A stretch of DNA of 64,000 nucleotides from Solirubrobacter deserti (GTDB lineage: Bacteria; Actinomycetota; Thermoleophilia; Solirubrobacterales; Solirubrobacteraceae), in NCBI RefSeq assembly GCF_003344625.1, contig NZ_QPKJ02000003.1:310001-374000 (forward strand). Reading direction: 5' to 3'. Of this stretch, positions 16,410 to 25,791 are shown piece after piece; the stretch's first letter is position 1; each line of letters opens with the position of its first letter. The translations under genes were made by a program, and so were the position numbers. The notes beneath the pieces were generated by a model. The model did not search any database. It was given only the letters and a program-made list of their open reading frames with translations, and was not told the DNA's origin.

Positions 16410-17360
16410 CTACAAGGACGTAGGGGCGCGCTGGACGGCCAGCTCCAGCACGCGCGCGACGAAGTCGTCGAAGCCGATCCCGGCCGCCTCGGCGGCCAGC
16501 GGCAGCAGCGACGTGTCCGTGAGGCCCGGGATCGCGTTGGCCTCCAGCACGGTCAGCTCGTCCCCGTCCGCCATCAGGTCCACGCGCGCGAAGCCCGAGC
16601 AGCCGAGCGTGTTCCAGGTGGCGACCGCGAGCTCCTGCGCGCGGGCCGTCACCGCCGCCGGCAGGTCGGCGGGGCAGACGAAGCGCGTGCGGCCGATCTC
16701 GTAGCGCGCCTCGAAGTCGTAGAAGTCCTCCTCGACCGGGATCGCCTCCACCACGGGCAGCGCCTGCGGCCCTGCGACGGACTCGATCACCGAGACGGCG
16801 AGGTCGCGCCCCGGCACGTAGCGCTCGAGCAGGACCTTGGAGTCGTAGGAGAAGGCCGAGACGAGCGCGTTCGGGACGTCCGCCGCCGTGCGCGCGAACT
16901 TGATCCCGAGCGCGGAGCCCTGGCCGGCGGGCTTGACGACGATCGGGAAGTCGAGCCGCTCCTCGATCGCCGGCAGCGCCTTCGCAGCGCCGAGCTCCCG
17001 GAACGCGGCCTGCGAGAACGCGTAGAAGTCGGGCGTGGGGATGCCGGCGTCGCGCAGCAGGTGCTTGGCGACGACCTTGTCCATGCAGCGGATGCAGGCG
17101 CCGGGCCGCGAGGCCGTGTAGGGCACGCCGACGAGCTCGAGCAGCTCCTGGACGGTCCCGTCCTCGCCGCCGCGGCCGTGCAGCGCGACGAACGCGACGT
17201 CTGGGCGCTCGGCCTGCAGGCGGTCCACGAGATCCGGGCCGACGTCGATGGCCAGCACGTCGTGGCCGAGCCGCGCGAGCGCGTCCTCGACGCGGGCGCC
17301 CGAGCGCAGCGAGACGGTCCGCTCCAGCGAAGCACCGCCCTTGAGCACCGCGACCTTCAC
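16410..17360 (-). CDS. ddl: D-alanine--D-alanine ligase
   Basis: ATP-grasp enzyme making the D-Ala-D-Ala dipeptide for peptidoglycan. 316 residues from GTG (17360), which overlaps the upstream aminotransferase stop (GTGA). Signs: VAVLKGGASLERTVSLRSG at the start, FVALHGRGGEDGTVQ near residue 60, VKPAGQGSALGIKFA in the ATP-grasp, and EANAIPGLTDTSLLPLAAEAAG near the end. The canonical GSS(V/S)GV loop is GSALGI here. Coupled translation with an aminotransferase may link amino-acid supply and wall synthesis, but the aminotransferase product is not known to be alanine. Confidence 0.9.
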   Translation of the reverse strand: MKVAVLKGGASLERTVSLRSGARVEDALARLGHDVLAIDVGPDLVDRLQAERPDVAFVALHGRGGEDGTVQELLELVGVPYTASRPGACIRCMDKVVAKHLLRDAGIPTPDFYAFSQAAFRELGAAKALPAIEERLDFPIVVKPAGQGSALGIKFARTAADVPNALVSAFSYDSKVLLERYVPGRDLAVSVIESVAGPQALPVVEAIPVEEDFYDFEARYEIGRTRFVCPADLPAAVTARAQELAVATWNTLGCSGFARVDLMADGDELTVLEANAIPGLTDTSLLPLAAEAAGIGFDDFVARVLELAVQRAPTSL

Positions 17361-18697
17361 GAGGCTTCCCGGCGGCGGAACTCGACGACGTCGGCGGTGC
17401 CGCGTTTGGGCGCCGGCTCCATCCCGGTCAGCGTGCCATAGAGCGCGACCTGCTCGGCGATGACCTTGCCGATCCGGCGGATGCCCTCGCGGATCTCCTC
17501 CTCGTTGACGCCGGAGAAGTTCAGCCGCATCTCGGACCCGCCGCGGCCGTCCAGATAGGCGGCGCGCCCGGGCACGAACGCCACGTTCTCCCGCAGCGCC
17601 CGCGCCAGCAGGTCGGTGGTGTCGATGTAGTCGGGCAGCTTCGCCCACAGGAACAGGCCGCCCTGCGGCTCCGTCCAGGTGGTCTCGGCCGGGAAGAACT
17701 CCTCCATCGCGGCGAACATCACGTCGCGCCGGCGCCGGTAGATCGAGCGCAGCTGCTTGAGGTAGGTGCGCCAGTCGCGGTGCTGAAAGTAGGCGCTGAC
17801 GAAGTACTGGTTCAGCGGCGACGAGCACAGGTCCGCCGCCTGCTTGCCGAGGTTCAGCCGCTCGAGAATCGGCTTCGGCGCGGCCGCCCAGCCCAACCGC
17901 AGCCCGGCCGAGAGGATCTTCGAGAACGTGCCCAGGTAGATGACGTAGCGGCCGCCGTCGAGCGAGTACAGCGTCGGCAGCGGGTCGCCCTCGTAGCGCA
18001 GCAGGCCGTACGGGTTGTCCTCGAGGATCACGAGCTCCTGCTCGGCCGCGATCCGCACCAGCGCGCGCCGGCGCTCCTCGGACATGGTCACGCCGCCCGG
18101 GTTCTGGAAGTTCGGGATCGTGTAGATGAACTTCGGCGTGCGGCCTTCGCGCTTGAGGCGCGCGAGCGTCTCCTCCAGCACGTCGATCCGCATGCCGTGC
18201 TCGTCCATCTCGATCTGCGCGACCTGGGCCTGGAACGAGTTGAAGCACGGCACGGCGCCGGGATACGTGGGCGCCTCGGCGACCACGACGTCGCCGGGAT
18301 CCAGGAACGCGCGGCACACGAGGTCGATCACCTGCTGGCCGCCCGTGGTCACCATCAGGTCGTCGATCTCGACCTCGGTGCCCTCGGCGGCCATCACCTC
18401 GACGATGCAGCGGCGGACGTCGTCGAGCCCGTCCGTCGGCCCGTACTGGAGCGCGGCGGCGCTGGAGTCGACGGCCACCCGGCTCATCAGCCACGCGAAG
18501 TCCTCGGCCGGGAACGTCGTCGTGTCCGGCAGGCCCGTTGCCAAGGAGATCACTTCCGGGCGGGCGGTCACGGCCATCATGTCCCGCATCGCCGACGACG
18601 TCATCCCGCGCGTGCGCTTCGCGAACAGGCCCCCGTACCGCTCGATCTCGTGAGCGCTGGAGGGAGGCCGGCCGGAGGGTGTCTCGTCTATCGTCAT
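17357..18697 (-). CDS. PLP-dependent class I/II aminotransferase
   Basis: 446 residues of the LysN/aromatic aminotransferase subgroup related to MocR enzymes but lacking the GntR DNA-binding domain. ISLATGLPDTTTFP, QYGPTDGLDDVR, VTTGGQQVIDL, YTIPNFQNPGG, the pyridine-binding DNPYG motif, the PLP-lysine in GTFSKILSAGLRLGW, and MRLNFSG near the end are all present. This subgroup includes 2-aminoadipate and branched/aromatic transaminases; the substrate is not resolved. It diverges from the DUF4126 gene (27-bp gap) and overlaps ddl by 4 bp. Confidence 0.87.
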   Translation of the reverse strand: MTIDETPSGRPPSSAHEIERYGGLFAKRTRGMTSSAMRDMMAVTARPEVISLATGLPDTTTFPAEDFAWLMSRVAVDSSAAALQYGPTDGLDDVRRCIVEVMAAEGTEVEIDDLMVTTGGQQVIDLVCRAFLDPGDVVVAEAPTYPGAVPCFNSFQAQVAQIEMDEHGMRIDVLEETLARLKREGRTPKFIYTIPNFQNPGGVTMSEERRRALVRIAAEQELVILEDNPYGLLRYEGDPLPTLYSLDGGRYVIYLGTFSKILSAGLRLGWAAAPKPILERLNLGKQAADLCSSPLNQYFVSAYFQHRDWRTYLKQLRSIYRRRRDVMFAAMEEFFPAETTWTEPQGGLFLWAKLPDYIDTTDLLARALRENVAFVPGRAAYLDGRGGSEMRLNFSGVNEEEIREGIRRIGKVIAEQVALYGTLTGMEPAPKRGTADVVEFRRREAS

Positions 18698-18724
18698 CGC
18701 CCGCTACCGAACGCTAGCGCGCCC

Positions 18725-19315
18725 ATGGACTATCTCCTTGCTCTCCTGCAGGGTCTCGGCATCGCCGCGGCGATCGGGATCCGACCTTTCCTGCCGGTGC
18801 TCCTCACGGGAGCGCTCGCCGCCGCCGACCTCGGACTCGACTTCGAGGGCACGAGCTTCTCTTTCCTGGAGCAGCCCGGATTCCTGCTGGCCATCCTCGT
18901 CCTGGTCGCCGTCTTCGGCGTGCTCGACCGCCGGCGCGGGGGCGACACGAGCGGACGTGACCCGTTGGTGATCGTGCTGCTGGTGCTCGCGCTCGCCCTC
19001 GGGGCGCTCGAGGCGGCCGGGTCGGTGGACGACATCTCGGCCGACTGGTGGCCCGGCATCCCCGTCGGCGCGGCCGCCGCCGCGCTCGGCTTCGCCGCCG
19101 CGCGCTCGCTGTTCGGCCGCGTGCGCGCCCGCCTCGACGCCGAGGCCCAGGGCGCGCTGCCCGTCTACGCCGAAGGCGCCGCGCTGCTCGCCGCCGGCCT
19201 CTCGATCCTCTTCCCGCCGCTCGCGGTCCTGATCCTCATCGGCCTCGCGTGGCTGATGCTGGGCGGCCGCCGCCGGCAGGGCGAGAAGTACGCGGGCCTG
19301 CGGATCCTCAGGTAG
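18725..19315 (+). CDS. DUF4126-family membrane protein
   Basis: 196 residues, MDYLLALLQGLGIAAAIGIRPF at the start, four or five predicted helices (about 5-28, 48-64, 80-98, 110-130, 155-185). The N-terminal GIRPFLPVLL pattern matches DUF4126 proteins. Function unknown. It is followed by an 80-bp hairpin-rich gap and then the phosphodiesterase-like gene on the same strand. Confidence 0.75.
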   Translation: MDYLLALLQGLGIAAAIGIRPFLPVLLTGALAAADLGLDFEGTSFSFLEQPGFLLAILVLVAVFGVLDRRRGGDTSGRDPLVIVLLVLALALGALEAAGSVDDISADWWPGIPVGAAAAALGFAAARSLFGRVRARLDAEAQGALPVYAEGAALLAAGLSILFPPLAVLILIGLAWLMLGGRRRQGEKYAGLRILR

Positions 19316-19318
19316 ATG

Positions 19319-19380
19319 CGCGAAGCCTCGCCCTTCGGGCTCGTTTCGCTGGGAGCAATCGCCCAGAGGGCGATTCTCCC
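19319..19380 (+). repeat. Two adjacent hairpins upstream of the phosphodiesterase gene
   Basis: The first hairpin is GCGAAGCCTCGCCC-TTC-GGGCTCGTTTCGC (19320-19349, imperfect). The second is GGGAGCAATCGCCC (19351-19364), loop AGA, then GGGCGATTCTCCC (19368-19380), perfect except for one bulged C. They fill almost the whole gap between the DUF4126 stop and the next ribosome site. They could be a terminator, a leader RNA, or a REP-like palindromic element. Confidence 0.6.
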
Positions 19381-19394
19381 GGATGGGGTGAGCC

Positions 19395-20861
19395 ATGCCT
19401 AAGAAGTTGGTCCTCGCGGTCATCGACGCGATGAAGCCCGCGATGCTCGAGCGGGCGGTCGCCACGGGCCGCGCGCCGACGCTCGCGCGGCTGATCGAGC
19501 AGGGGCAGTACACGGACGAGTGCGTCGCGGCGTTCCCGTCGGTCACGCCCGTGTGCGCGGCGTCGATCGCCACCGGGACGGGGCCCGCCGAGCACGAGAT
19601 CCCCGCGATGAACTGGTGGCACCGGGGCGAGGAGCGCTACGTCGAGTACGGGACGAGCTTCGGCGCCAGCCGGGCGTTCGGCATCCGCCAGTCGCTGACG
19701 GACACGATCTACAACATGAACCTCGAGCACCTGTCGCGGGACGTGCAGACGGTGTTCGAGACGCTCGACGACAAAGAGATCCGGACCGCGGGCACGACGT
19801 ACCTGATGTACCGCGGCCGCCACCGGCACGAGCCGTCGGTCAGCACGGCGCTCTCGCGCCTGGCGCACACGGCGTTCGGCCTGCCGACGTGGGGGCCGAA
19901 GGAGCTCTTCTACGCCGACATGTTCGCGTCGCAGAAGACGCCGTGCCGCTCGCAGCTCGGCCTGCCGGGCGTGCGCGACCAGCACTCGGGCTGCGTCGCC
20001 GAGGTGCTGGTGGAGAAGGACCTGTTCGACTTCCTGCTGCTGTCGCTGCCCGACAACGACACGCACTCGCACAAGTACGGCCCGTTCGCCCAGGTGGACT
20101 CGATCGCGGCGGCCGACAAGCAGATCGCGCGCATGATGGAGCCCGCCGGCGGCATCGACGCGTTCCTCGAGGACCACGCCGTGATCGTCTGCAGCGACCA
20201 CTCGCAGTCGAAGGTGGAGGGCGAGATCGACCTCTTCCGCGCGTTCGACGGCTTCGGCCTACGCGCCGCCCAGCGCACGCGCGAGGACGACGAGATCGCC
20301 GTCTGCCCGAACTCCCGCGCCGCGCAGGTGTACGTGCTCGACCGCGACAACCGCCGCAAGCTGATCCCGCGCATCGAGCGCACGCTGCTCGCGCTCGAGG
20401 GCGTGGACCTCGTGATGCGGATGGGCGACCACCCGGACGGCGAGGCGATCGTGCGCGGCGAGCGTGCCCGCGGCGTCAAGGAGGTCCGGTTCGCGCCGCG
20501 CGGGGACCTGGTCGACGCGCGCGGCGCCCGCTGGAGCGTCGAGGGCGACCTCGATCTGCTCGGCCTCAAGATCGAGGACGACCAGATCCGCTCCGCGACC
20601 TACCCGGACGCGCTGGGCCGCGTGTGGAGCGCGCTGCGCTGCCCGACCTCGGGCGAGGTGCTCGCCTCCGCGCGCCCCGGCTACGAGTTCCTGGACTGGG
20701 GCGGCGCCCACCACGTCGGCGGCGGCTCCCACGGCTCCCTGCACGCCAACGACTCCAACGCCGCCCTGATCTGGGCGGGCACCGGGCCGGAGAAGGCGTC
20801 CAAGGAGCAGTGGGCGCTGCGGGACATCACCCCGATGGTCCTGTCCCACTTCGGCCTCTAG
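19395..20861 (+). CDS. Type I phosphodiesterase / alkaline phosphatase superfamily protein
   Basis: 488 residues. The opening [25 protein letters not shown] gives the first metal-binding Asp. The nucleophile Thr lies in [17 protein letters not shown] near residue 52. Metal ligands are in [13 protein letters not shown] (Asp, His) and CSDHSQSK (Asp, His). [20 protein letters not shown] provides the last His. All match the nucleotide pyrophosphatase/phosphodiesterase family (PF01663). No signal peptide is apparent, so the enzyme is likely cytoplasmic. The substrate is unknown. Confidence 0.83.
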   Translation: MPKKLVLAVIDAMKPAMLERAVATGRAPTLARLIEQGQYTDECVAAFPSVTPVCAASIATGTGPAEHEIPAMNWWHRGEERYVEYGTSFGASRAFGIRQSLTDTIYNMNLEHLSRDVQTVFETLDDKEIRTAGTTYLMYRGRHRHEPSVSTALSRLAHTAFGLPTWGPKELFYADMFASQKTPCRSQLGLPGVRDQHSGCVAEVLVEKDLFDFLLLSLPDNDTHSHKYGPFAQVDSIAAADKQIARMMEPAGGIDAFLEDHAVIVCSDHSQSKVEGEIDLFRAFDGFGLRAAQRTREDDEIAVCPNSRAAQVYVLDRDNRRKLIPRIERTLLALEGVDLVMRMGDHPDGEAIVRGERARGVKEVRFAPRGDLVDARGARWSVEGDLDLLGLKIEDDQIRSATYPDALGRVWSALRCPTSGEVLASARPGYEFLDWGGAHHVGGGSHGSLHANDSNAALIWAGTGPEKASKEQWALRDITPMVLSHFGL

Positions 20862-21595
20862 TCCAGCGGCGCGAAGACCGGTCCGCCCGCGCGGCGGGTG
20901 AGGGCCTGCTCGCCCTCGGTCGCGGTCATGCAGATCACCGACAGGCGGATGTGCGCGCTCACGCCCGACCGATTGAACACCCCGCCGGTCCACGCACGGC
21001 CGTCCTGGGACGGTCCGCTGCTGAAGATCGACACGTCGGCGTTGGCCGGCTCCACGAGCCAGCCGCCGCCCGTCGGCTTCTTGCCCTCCGGGCAGTAGAG
21101 GACACCGGTCACCCCGCCGCCGGCCACGACGTCGGTCTCGGCCGAGACGATCTGGTGGCCGCTGACGCCGGCGGGACCCTGCGGTCCGGGGGCGCCGGTC
21201 TCACCCCGCGGCCCGGTCGGCCCCGTGGCGCCCTGCGGCCCGGTCGCGCCCGTCGCCCCGGCCGCTCCCTGAGGCCCGGGCTCGCCCTGCGGCCCGGCAG
21301 GGCCCGTGGCGCCCTGCGGCCCGGCGGCACCCGTCTCGCCCCGCGGCCCGGGCTCGCCCTGCGGGCCGGCCGGGCCGGGCTGCCCCTTCTGGTTCCAGGT
21401 CAGCTTCGTCTCGAGCCCGGAGCACTTGCCCTGCAACCCGGACTTGCCGGGGTCGATCAGGCGGATCGTGCCGACCTCCTTGAGCATGCACGCGTGGATC
21501 GTCCCGTCCCCGCTCGGAATCGCGGCATATGCAATCCCCGCGGTCACGCCGAGCGCGACGACGGTTCCCACCATGGAGCGGCGCAGCACCTGCAT
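20858..21595 (-). CDS. Secreted collagen-like (Gly-X-Y) repeat protein
   Basis: 245 residues with a signal sequence ([24 protein letters not shown]). A short head domain ([17 protein letters not shown], with two Cys) leads to a 75-residue Gly-X-Y tract ([19 protein letters not shown] and similar), then a C-terminal globular domain with [16 protein letters not shown] and VICMTA. The head and tract resemble the protein at 46364-47044, so two paralogues exist in the window. Probably a trimeric surface or spore/wall protein. It faces the phosphodiesterase gene (4-bp overlap). Confidence 0.85.
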   Translation of the reverse strand: MQVLRRSMVGTVVALGVTAGIAYAAIPSGDGTIHACMLKEVGTIRLIDPGKSGLQGKCSGLETKLTWNQKGQPGPAGPQGEPGPRGETGAAGPQGATGPAGPQGEPGPQGAAGATGATGPQGATGPTGPRGETGAPGPQGPAGVSGHQIVSAETDVVAGGGVTGVLYCPEGKKPTGGGWLVEPANADVSIFSSGPSQDGRAWTGGVFNRSGVSAHIRLSVICMTATEGEQALTRRAGGPVFAPLD

Positions 21596-21650
21596 CGGGT
21601 CCTCCTCCGTCGGGTGTCCCTGCGACGCTCGCAGATCGAGCGCTCAGGCG

Positions 21651-22415
21651 TCAACTACCGCTGCGGAGAATCTGCGTGATGCGGGTCGCGCGCCGCCCCT
21701 CGGCTTCGATGTAGACGCCCATCAGCCAGGGGTCGACCTCGCTCGGCTCGTAGCGCATCGGCATGTGCGTGCGCATGACCGCGATCGACTGCTCCTTCTT
21801 CATGCCGATCACGCCGCCGCGCGCGCCGGTCATGCCGACGTCGGTGATGTAGGCGGTCCCGCCCGGCAGCACGCGGGCGTCCGCGGTCGGGACGTGCGTG
21901 TGCGTGCCCACCACCGCGGTGACCTTGCCGTCCAGGTACCAGCCGAGGGCGACCTTCTCGCTCGTGACCTCGGCGTGCATGTCCACGAGGATCAGGTCGG
22001 CGCGCGCGACCTCCTTGAGCGCAGCGTCGACGGCGACCAGCGGCGGGGAGCCCGCCTGCAGGTGGACGGCGCCCGACAGGTTCACGACGCCGAGCGTCTT
22101 GCCCCCGGCCTCGACGACCGTCGTCCCGCGCCCGGGCTGCGTGGGCAGGTAGTTGTACGGGCGCACGATCCGGCGCTCCTGTTCGAGATACGGCCAGATC
22201 TCGCGGTGGCGGTAGGTGTGGTTGCCGAGCGTGATGGCGTCGGCGCCGAGCCGCAGGATCTCGTCCGCCTCCTTGGGCGTGATGCCGATCCCGTGGGCGG
22301 CGTTCTCGCCGTTGACGACGACGAAGTCGGGCGCCAGCTCCTCGCGCAGGGCGGGGAGCAGCTCGCGCAGGACGCGTCGGCCGGCGCGGCCGACGACGTC
22401 ACCGATGAAGAGCAT
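21651..22415 (-). CDS. ymdB: YmdB-like metallophosphoesterase (TIGR00282)
   Basis: 254 residues. MLFIGDVVGRAGRRVL supplies the first metal Asp, then VVNGENAAHG, LGNHTYRHREIW and GTHTHVPTADAR, and DVGMTGARGGVIG, all family signatures with metal-binding residues intact. The Bacillus subtilis homologue YmdB cleaves 2',3'-cAMP-type nucleotides and affects biofilm switching. In this window it is a single gene, divergent from the PerM-type permease by 31 bp. Confidence 0.88.
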   Translation of the reverse strand: MLFIGDVVGRAGRRVLRELLPALREELAPDFVVVNGENAAHGIGITPKEADEILRLGADAITLGNHTYRHREIWPYLEQERRIVRPYNYLPTQPGRGTTVVEAGGKTLGVVNLSGAVHLQAGSPPLVAVDAALKEVARADLILVDMHAEVTSEKVALGWYLDGKVTAVVGTHTHVPTADARVLPGGTAYITDVGMTGARGGVIGMKKEQSIAVMRTHMPMRYEPSEVDPWLMGVYIEAEGRRATRITQILRSGS

Positions 22416-22446
22416 GCTGGTGATGCCCAGAAGCTATCGTCGGGGC

Positions 22447-23739
22447 ATGTCGCAGGAGGGTTCGCCGCCTCCGCCCACGTCCGCGCCCCCGCCAGTGCCC
22501 CCTGCCCGGGTGGAGCCGGTGCTCGTGCCGCGCTGGGTCCAGCTCGTGCTGCTCCCGGTCAGCATCGCGGGCGCCTACCTGCTGCTCTCGAAGGCCGGCC
22601 ACGTCCTGCTGCTGTTCACCATCGCGGGCCTGATCGCGCTGTTCCTGAACCCGCTGGTGACGCTCGTCCAGCGCGCCCGGCTCCCGCGCGGGCCGGCGGT
22701 GGCGATCGTGATGGGAAGCGTCGTCGCGCTGGCCGTCGGGCTCGGCTTCGTGCTCGCCGACCCGGTCTCCAGCCAGGCGACGTCGCTGCAGCGCGAGATC
22801 CCGGGCTACGTCGACGACGCCAACGAGTCGCTCGCCGACCTGCAGGACTGGCTGGACCGGCGCGGGATCGACATCCAGGTCAAGCAGGAGGGCGAGAGCG
22901 CGCTGCAGACGATCGGCGAGCGGCTCACGGGCGGCGCGGGTGAGGTCGTCGGCTTCACGCGCGACGCGGTCACGCGCCTGGTCGAGGCGAGCATCGCGCT
23001 GATCCTGATCATCGTCCTGGCGATCTACATGCTCATCTACGGCGACCGCATCGGCGCGATCGCCCGCGCCGTGGTGCCGCCCGGCGACGGCTCGCCCGAG
23101 GACGACTTCCCGACGCGCGTCCAGGGCGCGCTGTTCGGCTGGGTGCGCGGCCAGTTCCTGTTCTGCGTGATCATGGGCACGAGCGCGGGTCTGATGCTGT
23201 GGGTGCTCGGCTCGTTCGGGATCTTCCCCGAGGGCAAGGAGTACGCGATCGCGTTCGGCGTCTGGTTCGGGATCGCGGAGCTGATCCCGTACATCGGTCC
23301 GGCGATCGGTGGGTTCCCGCCCGTGCTGATCGCGGCGCTCAGCGACAACCCGCTCGACGCCGTCTGGCTGATCATCGCCTTCACCGGCCTGCAGCAGATC
23401 GAAGGGCACGTCGTCGCGCCCAACGTGTTCGGCTCGGCGCTGCAGCTCAACCCCCTGCTCGTCATCTTCGGGTTGCTCCTGGGCGGCGAGATCGCGGGCT
23501 TCATCGGCGCGTTCATCGCGCTCCCGCTGGCGGCGATCATGCGCGAGACGGTCGTCTACTTCCACCGCCACACGCGGTTCCAGCGCTGGGACCTGCCGGC
23601 GGCCGAGCCGCCACCGCCGAAGGAGCGCTGCCCGGAATGTGGTGCGTCGATCGCCCTGGGCGCCGAGGAGTGCCCGGCGTGCGGCACCGAGCTCGGCGGC
23701 GAGGGCGCGGCTGCGGCCTCGGCGACGGCTCCGGGATAA
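22447..23739 (+). CDS. PerM/AI-2E-family membrane protein with C-terminal zinc ribbon
   Basis: 430 residues starting MSQEGSPPPPTSAPPP, a proline-rich cytoplasmic lead. About seven or eight membrane helices follow, with the family's late motif GELIPYIGPAIGG-like (AELIPYIGPAIGGFPPVL near residue 277) and QQIEGHVVAPNVFGSALQLNPLLV. The tail after the last helix has RCPECGASIALGAEECPACGTEL, a four-cysteine zinc ribbon, then an Ala-rich end. Relatives export AI-2 or ions or are of unknown substrate; the ribbon is an uncommon addition. hemB starts 10 bp downstream. Confidence 0.82.
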   Translation: MSQEGSPPPPTSAPPPVPPARVEPVLVPRWVQLVLLPVSIAGAYLLLSKAGHVLLLFTIAGLIALFLNPLVTLVQRARLPRGPAVAIVMGSVVALAVGLGFVLADPVSSQATSLQREIPGYVDDANESLADLQDWLDRRGIDIQVKQEGESALQTIGERLTGGAGEVVGFTRDAVTRLVEASIALILIIVLAIYMLIYGDRIGAIARAVVPPGDGSPEDDFPTRVQGALFGWVRGQFLFCVIMGTSAGLMLWVLGSFGIFPEGKEYAIAFGVWFGIAELIPYIGPAIGGFPPVLIAALSDNPLDAVWLIIAFTGLQQIEGHVVAPNVFGSALQLNPLLVIFGLLLGGEIAGFIGAFIALPLAAIMRETVVYFHRHTRFQRWDLPAAEPPPPKERCPECGASIALGAEECPACGTELGGEGAAAASATAPG

Positions 23740-23749
23740 CCTCACCTTG

Positions 23750-24727
23750 ATGGCTTTTCCCGCCACCCGCCTGCGCCGCCTCAGGCAGACGAGCGTCCTG
23801 CGCGACCTCGTGCGCGAGACCGAGCTGCGCGTCTCCCAGCTCGTGTACCCGATGTTCGTCGTGGCGAACGGGCCCAAGCGCACGCCCATCCCGGAGCTCC
23901 CGGGGATCGACCACCTCAGCATCGACGGGGTGGTCGAGGAGGCCGGGATCGCCCAGGCGCTCGGCATCCCCGCCGTGCTGCTGTTCGGCCTGCCGGCCAG
24001 CAAGGACCCCGAGGGCACCGGCGCCTACGACGACGAAGGCGTGATCCAGCTCGCCACGCGGGCGATCAAGGCCGCTCACCCGGACCTTTTGGTCATCACG
24101 GACCTGTGCCTGTGCGAGTACACGTCGCACGGCCACTGCGGCGTGCTGCGCGACGACGGCGTCGTCGACAACGACCTCACGCTCGACCTGCTCGCCCGCA
24201 CGGCGGTCTCGCAGGCCGCGGCCGGCGCGGACGCGATCGCGCCCAGCGACATGATGGACGGGCGCGTCGGCACGCTGCGGGCCGCGCTCGATGAGCACGG
24301 CCTGTCCGAGACGCCGATCATCGCCTACAGCGCGAAGTTCGCCTCCGCGTTCTACGGGCCGTTCCGCGTCGCCGCGGACTCCACGCCCCAGTCGGGCGAT
24401 CGCAAGGGCTACCAGATGGATCCGGCCAACGCGCTCGAAGCGGTGCGCGAGGCCAAGCTCGACGTCCAAGAGGGCGCCGACATCGTCATGGTCAAGCCCG
24501 CGCTGCCGTACCTGGACATCATCCGGCGCGTCAAAGATGAGACGAACATGCCGGTGGCCGCGTACAACGTGAGCGGCGAGTACGCCATGGTCAAGGTGGC
24601 CGCCGCGCAGGGTCTGCTCGACGAGCGGGCGGCCGTGCTCGAGGCGCTCACCGGCATCCGCCGCGCCGGTGCCGACATCATCATCACCTACCACGCGAAG
24701 GACGTCGCCACGTGGCTCAACCCGTAG
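23750..24727 (+). CDS. hemB: Delta-aminolevulinic acid dehydratase (porphobilinogen synthase)
   Basis: Condenses two 5-aminolevulinate molecules to porphobilinogen. 325 residues from ATG at 23750. The zinc-type cysteine cluster DLCLCEYTSHGHCG lies near residue 117. Active-site Lys residues are in YSAKFASAFYGPFR (near 195) and MVKPALPYLDI (near 248). TPQSGDRKGYQMDPANALEA and GADIIITYHAKD complete the match. Overlaps the next gene by 16 bp, so the hem genes are translationally linked. Confidence 0.95.
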   Translation: MAFPATRLRRLRQTSVLRDLVRETELRVSQLVYPMFVVANGPKRTPIPELPGIDHLSIDGVVEEAGIAQALGIPAVLLFGLPASKDPEGTGAYDDEGVIQLATRAIKAAHPDLLVITDLCLCEYTSHGHCGVLRDDGVVDNDLTLDLLARTAVSQAAAGADAIAPSDMMDGRVGTLRAALDEHGLSETPIIAYSAKFASAFYGPFRVAADSTPQSGDRKGYQMDPANALEAVREAKLDVQEGADIVMVKPALPYLDIIRRVKDETNMPVAAYNVSGEYAMVKVAAAQGLLDERAAVLEALTGIRRAGADIIITYHAKDVATWLNP

Positions 24728-25791
24728 CCCGGTCCAAGGTCCGCTCCCGCAAGGACGGCTCGGCCGTGCCGCTGGACGAGACCGACAAGAAGCTCCTGAA
24801 CCTCATGCAGGGCTCGTTCGAGCTGCGGCCCGACCCGTTCGCGGGCGTCGCGGAGAAGGCGGGCATCGGCGAGGACGAGGTGCTCGAGCGCGTCCAGTAC
24901 CTGCTCGACAAGCGGATCATCCGCGAGATCACGCCGATCTTCGACACGCGCGCGCTCGGCTACGAGTCGATGCTGGTCGCGGCGAAGGTCGACGCCGAGC
25001 ACCCGCACCGCGCGGCGCAGTTCATCAACTCCCACCCGGGCGTCACGCACAACTACCTGCGCAACCACGAGTTCAACCTGTGGTTCACGCTCGCGGTCGA
25101 GCCCGACAGCCGCCTGGGTCTGGACGGCACGCTGGACGTGATGGCGGCCAAGACGGGCGCCGAGTCGATCCGCCAGCTGCCGACGCTGAAGCTGTTCAAG
25201 ATCCGCATGGACCTGGAGATGGAGGGCGGCACCGACGCGCTCAAGACCGCCGGCGAGGCGGTCGAGCCGATGGAGCTGGACCCGATCGAGCTCAACGACC
25301 TCGACGTCGCGGTCATCCGCGCCACCCAGGGCCCGATGGCGGTGCGCAGCGACGCCTACGCGCCGGCCGCCGAGAAGCTCGGGCTGCCCGTGGATCACGT
25401 GCTGGCCAGGCTGGCGTCGCTGCAGGAGCGCGGCGGGCTGCGCCGCGTGGCCGCGATCCTCTTCCACCGCCGCGCGGGCTTCTCCGCCAACGGCATGGGC
25501 GTGTGGGCGGTGCCGGACGGCGAGATCCTCGAGACGGGCCGCCGCATGGCCGCCTTCCGCGGCGTCTCGCACTGCTACCAGCGTCCCACCTACGCCGACT
25601 GGCCGTACTCCGTCTTCACGATGGCCCACGGCCGCTCGAAGGACGAGTGCGACGCGATCCTGGACAAGATCGCGGAGGACACCGGCATCTCCGAGCGCGC
25701 GACGCTGTACTCGAGCACCGAGTTCAAGAAGGTCCGGATGCTGTATTTCACGGACGACTTCAAGCGCTGGGAAGCCGAACACGGCGGATGA
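24712..25791 (+). CDS. Fused AhbA/AhbB-like siroheme decarboxylase (Lrp/AsnC fold)
   Basis: 359 residues from GTG at 24712. Two tandem Lrp/AsnC-like units are visible. Unit 1 (about 20-180): LDETDKKLLNLMQGSFELR, then IIREITPIFDTRALGY, and PGVTHNYLRNHEFNLWFTL, the AhbA/NirD signature. Unit 2 (about 190-355): LNDLDVAVIRATQGPM, LRRVAAILFHRRAGF, and HCYQRPTYADWPYSVFTMAHGR, the AhbB/NirL signature. In archaea, sulfate reducers and heme d1 producers this pair removes acetate side chains from siroheme. Position between hemB and hemL, with overlaps on both sides, supports a tetrapyrrole role rather than a transcription factor. An Lrp-type regulator is the alternative. Confidence 0.8.
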   Translation: MAQPVARSKVRSRKDGSAVPLDETDKKLLNLMQGSFELRPDPFAGVAEKAGIGEDEVLERVQYLLDKRIIREITPIFDTRALGYESMLVAAKVDAEHPHRAAQFINSHPGVTHNYLRNHEFNLWFTLAVEPDSRLGLDGTLDVMAAKTGAESIRQLPTLKLFKIRMDLEMEGGTDALKTAGEAVEPMELDPIELNDLDVAVIRATQGPMAVRSDAYAPAAEKLGLPVDHVLARLASLQERGGLRRVAAILFHRRAGFSANGMGVWAVPDGEILETGRRMAAFRGVSHCYQRPTYADWPYSVFTMAHGRSKDECDAILDKIAEDTGISERATLYSSTEFKKVRMLYFTDDFKRWEAEHGG

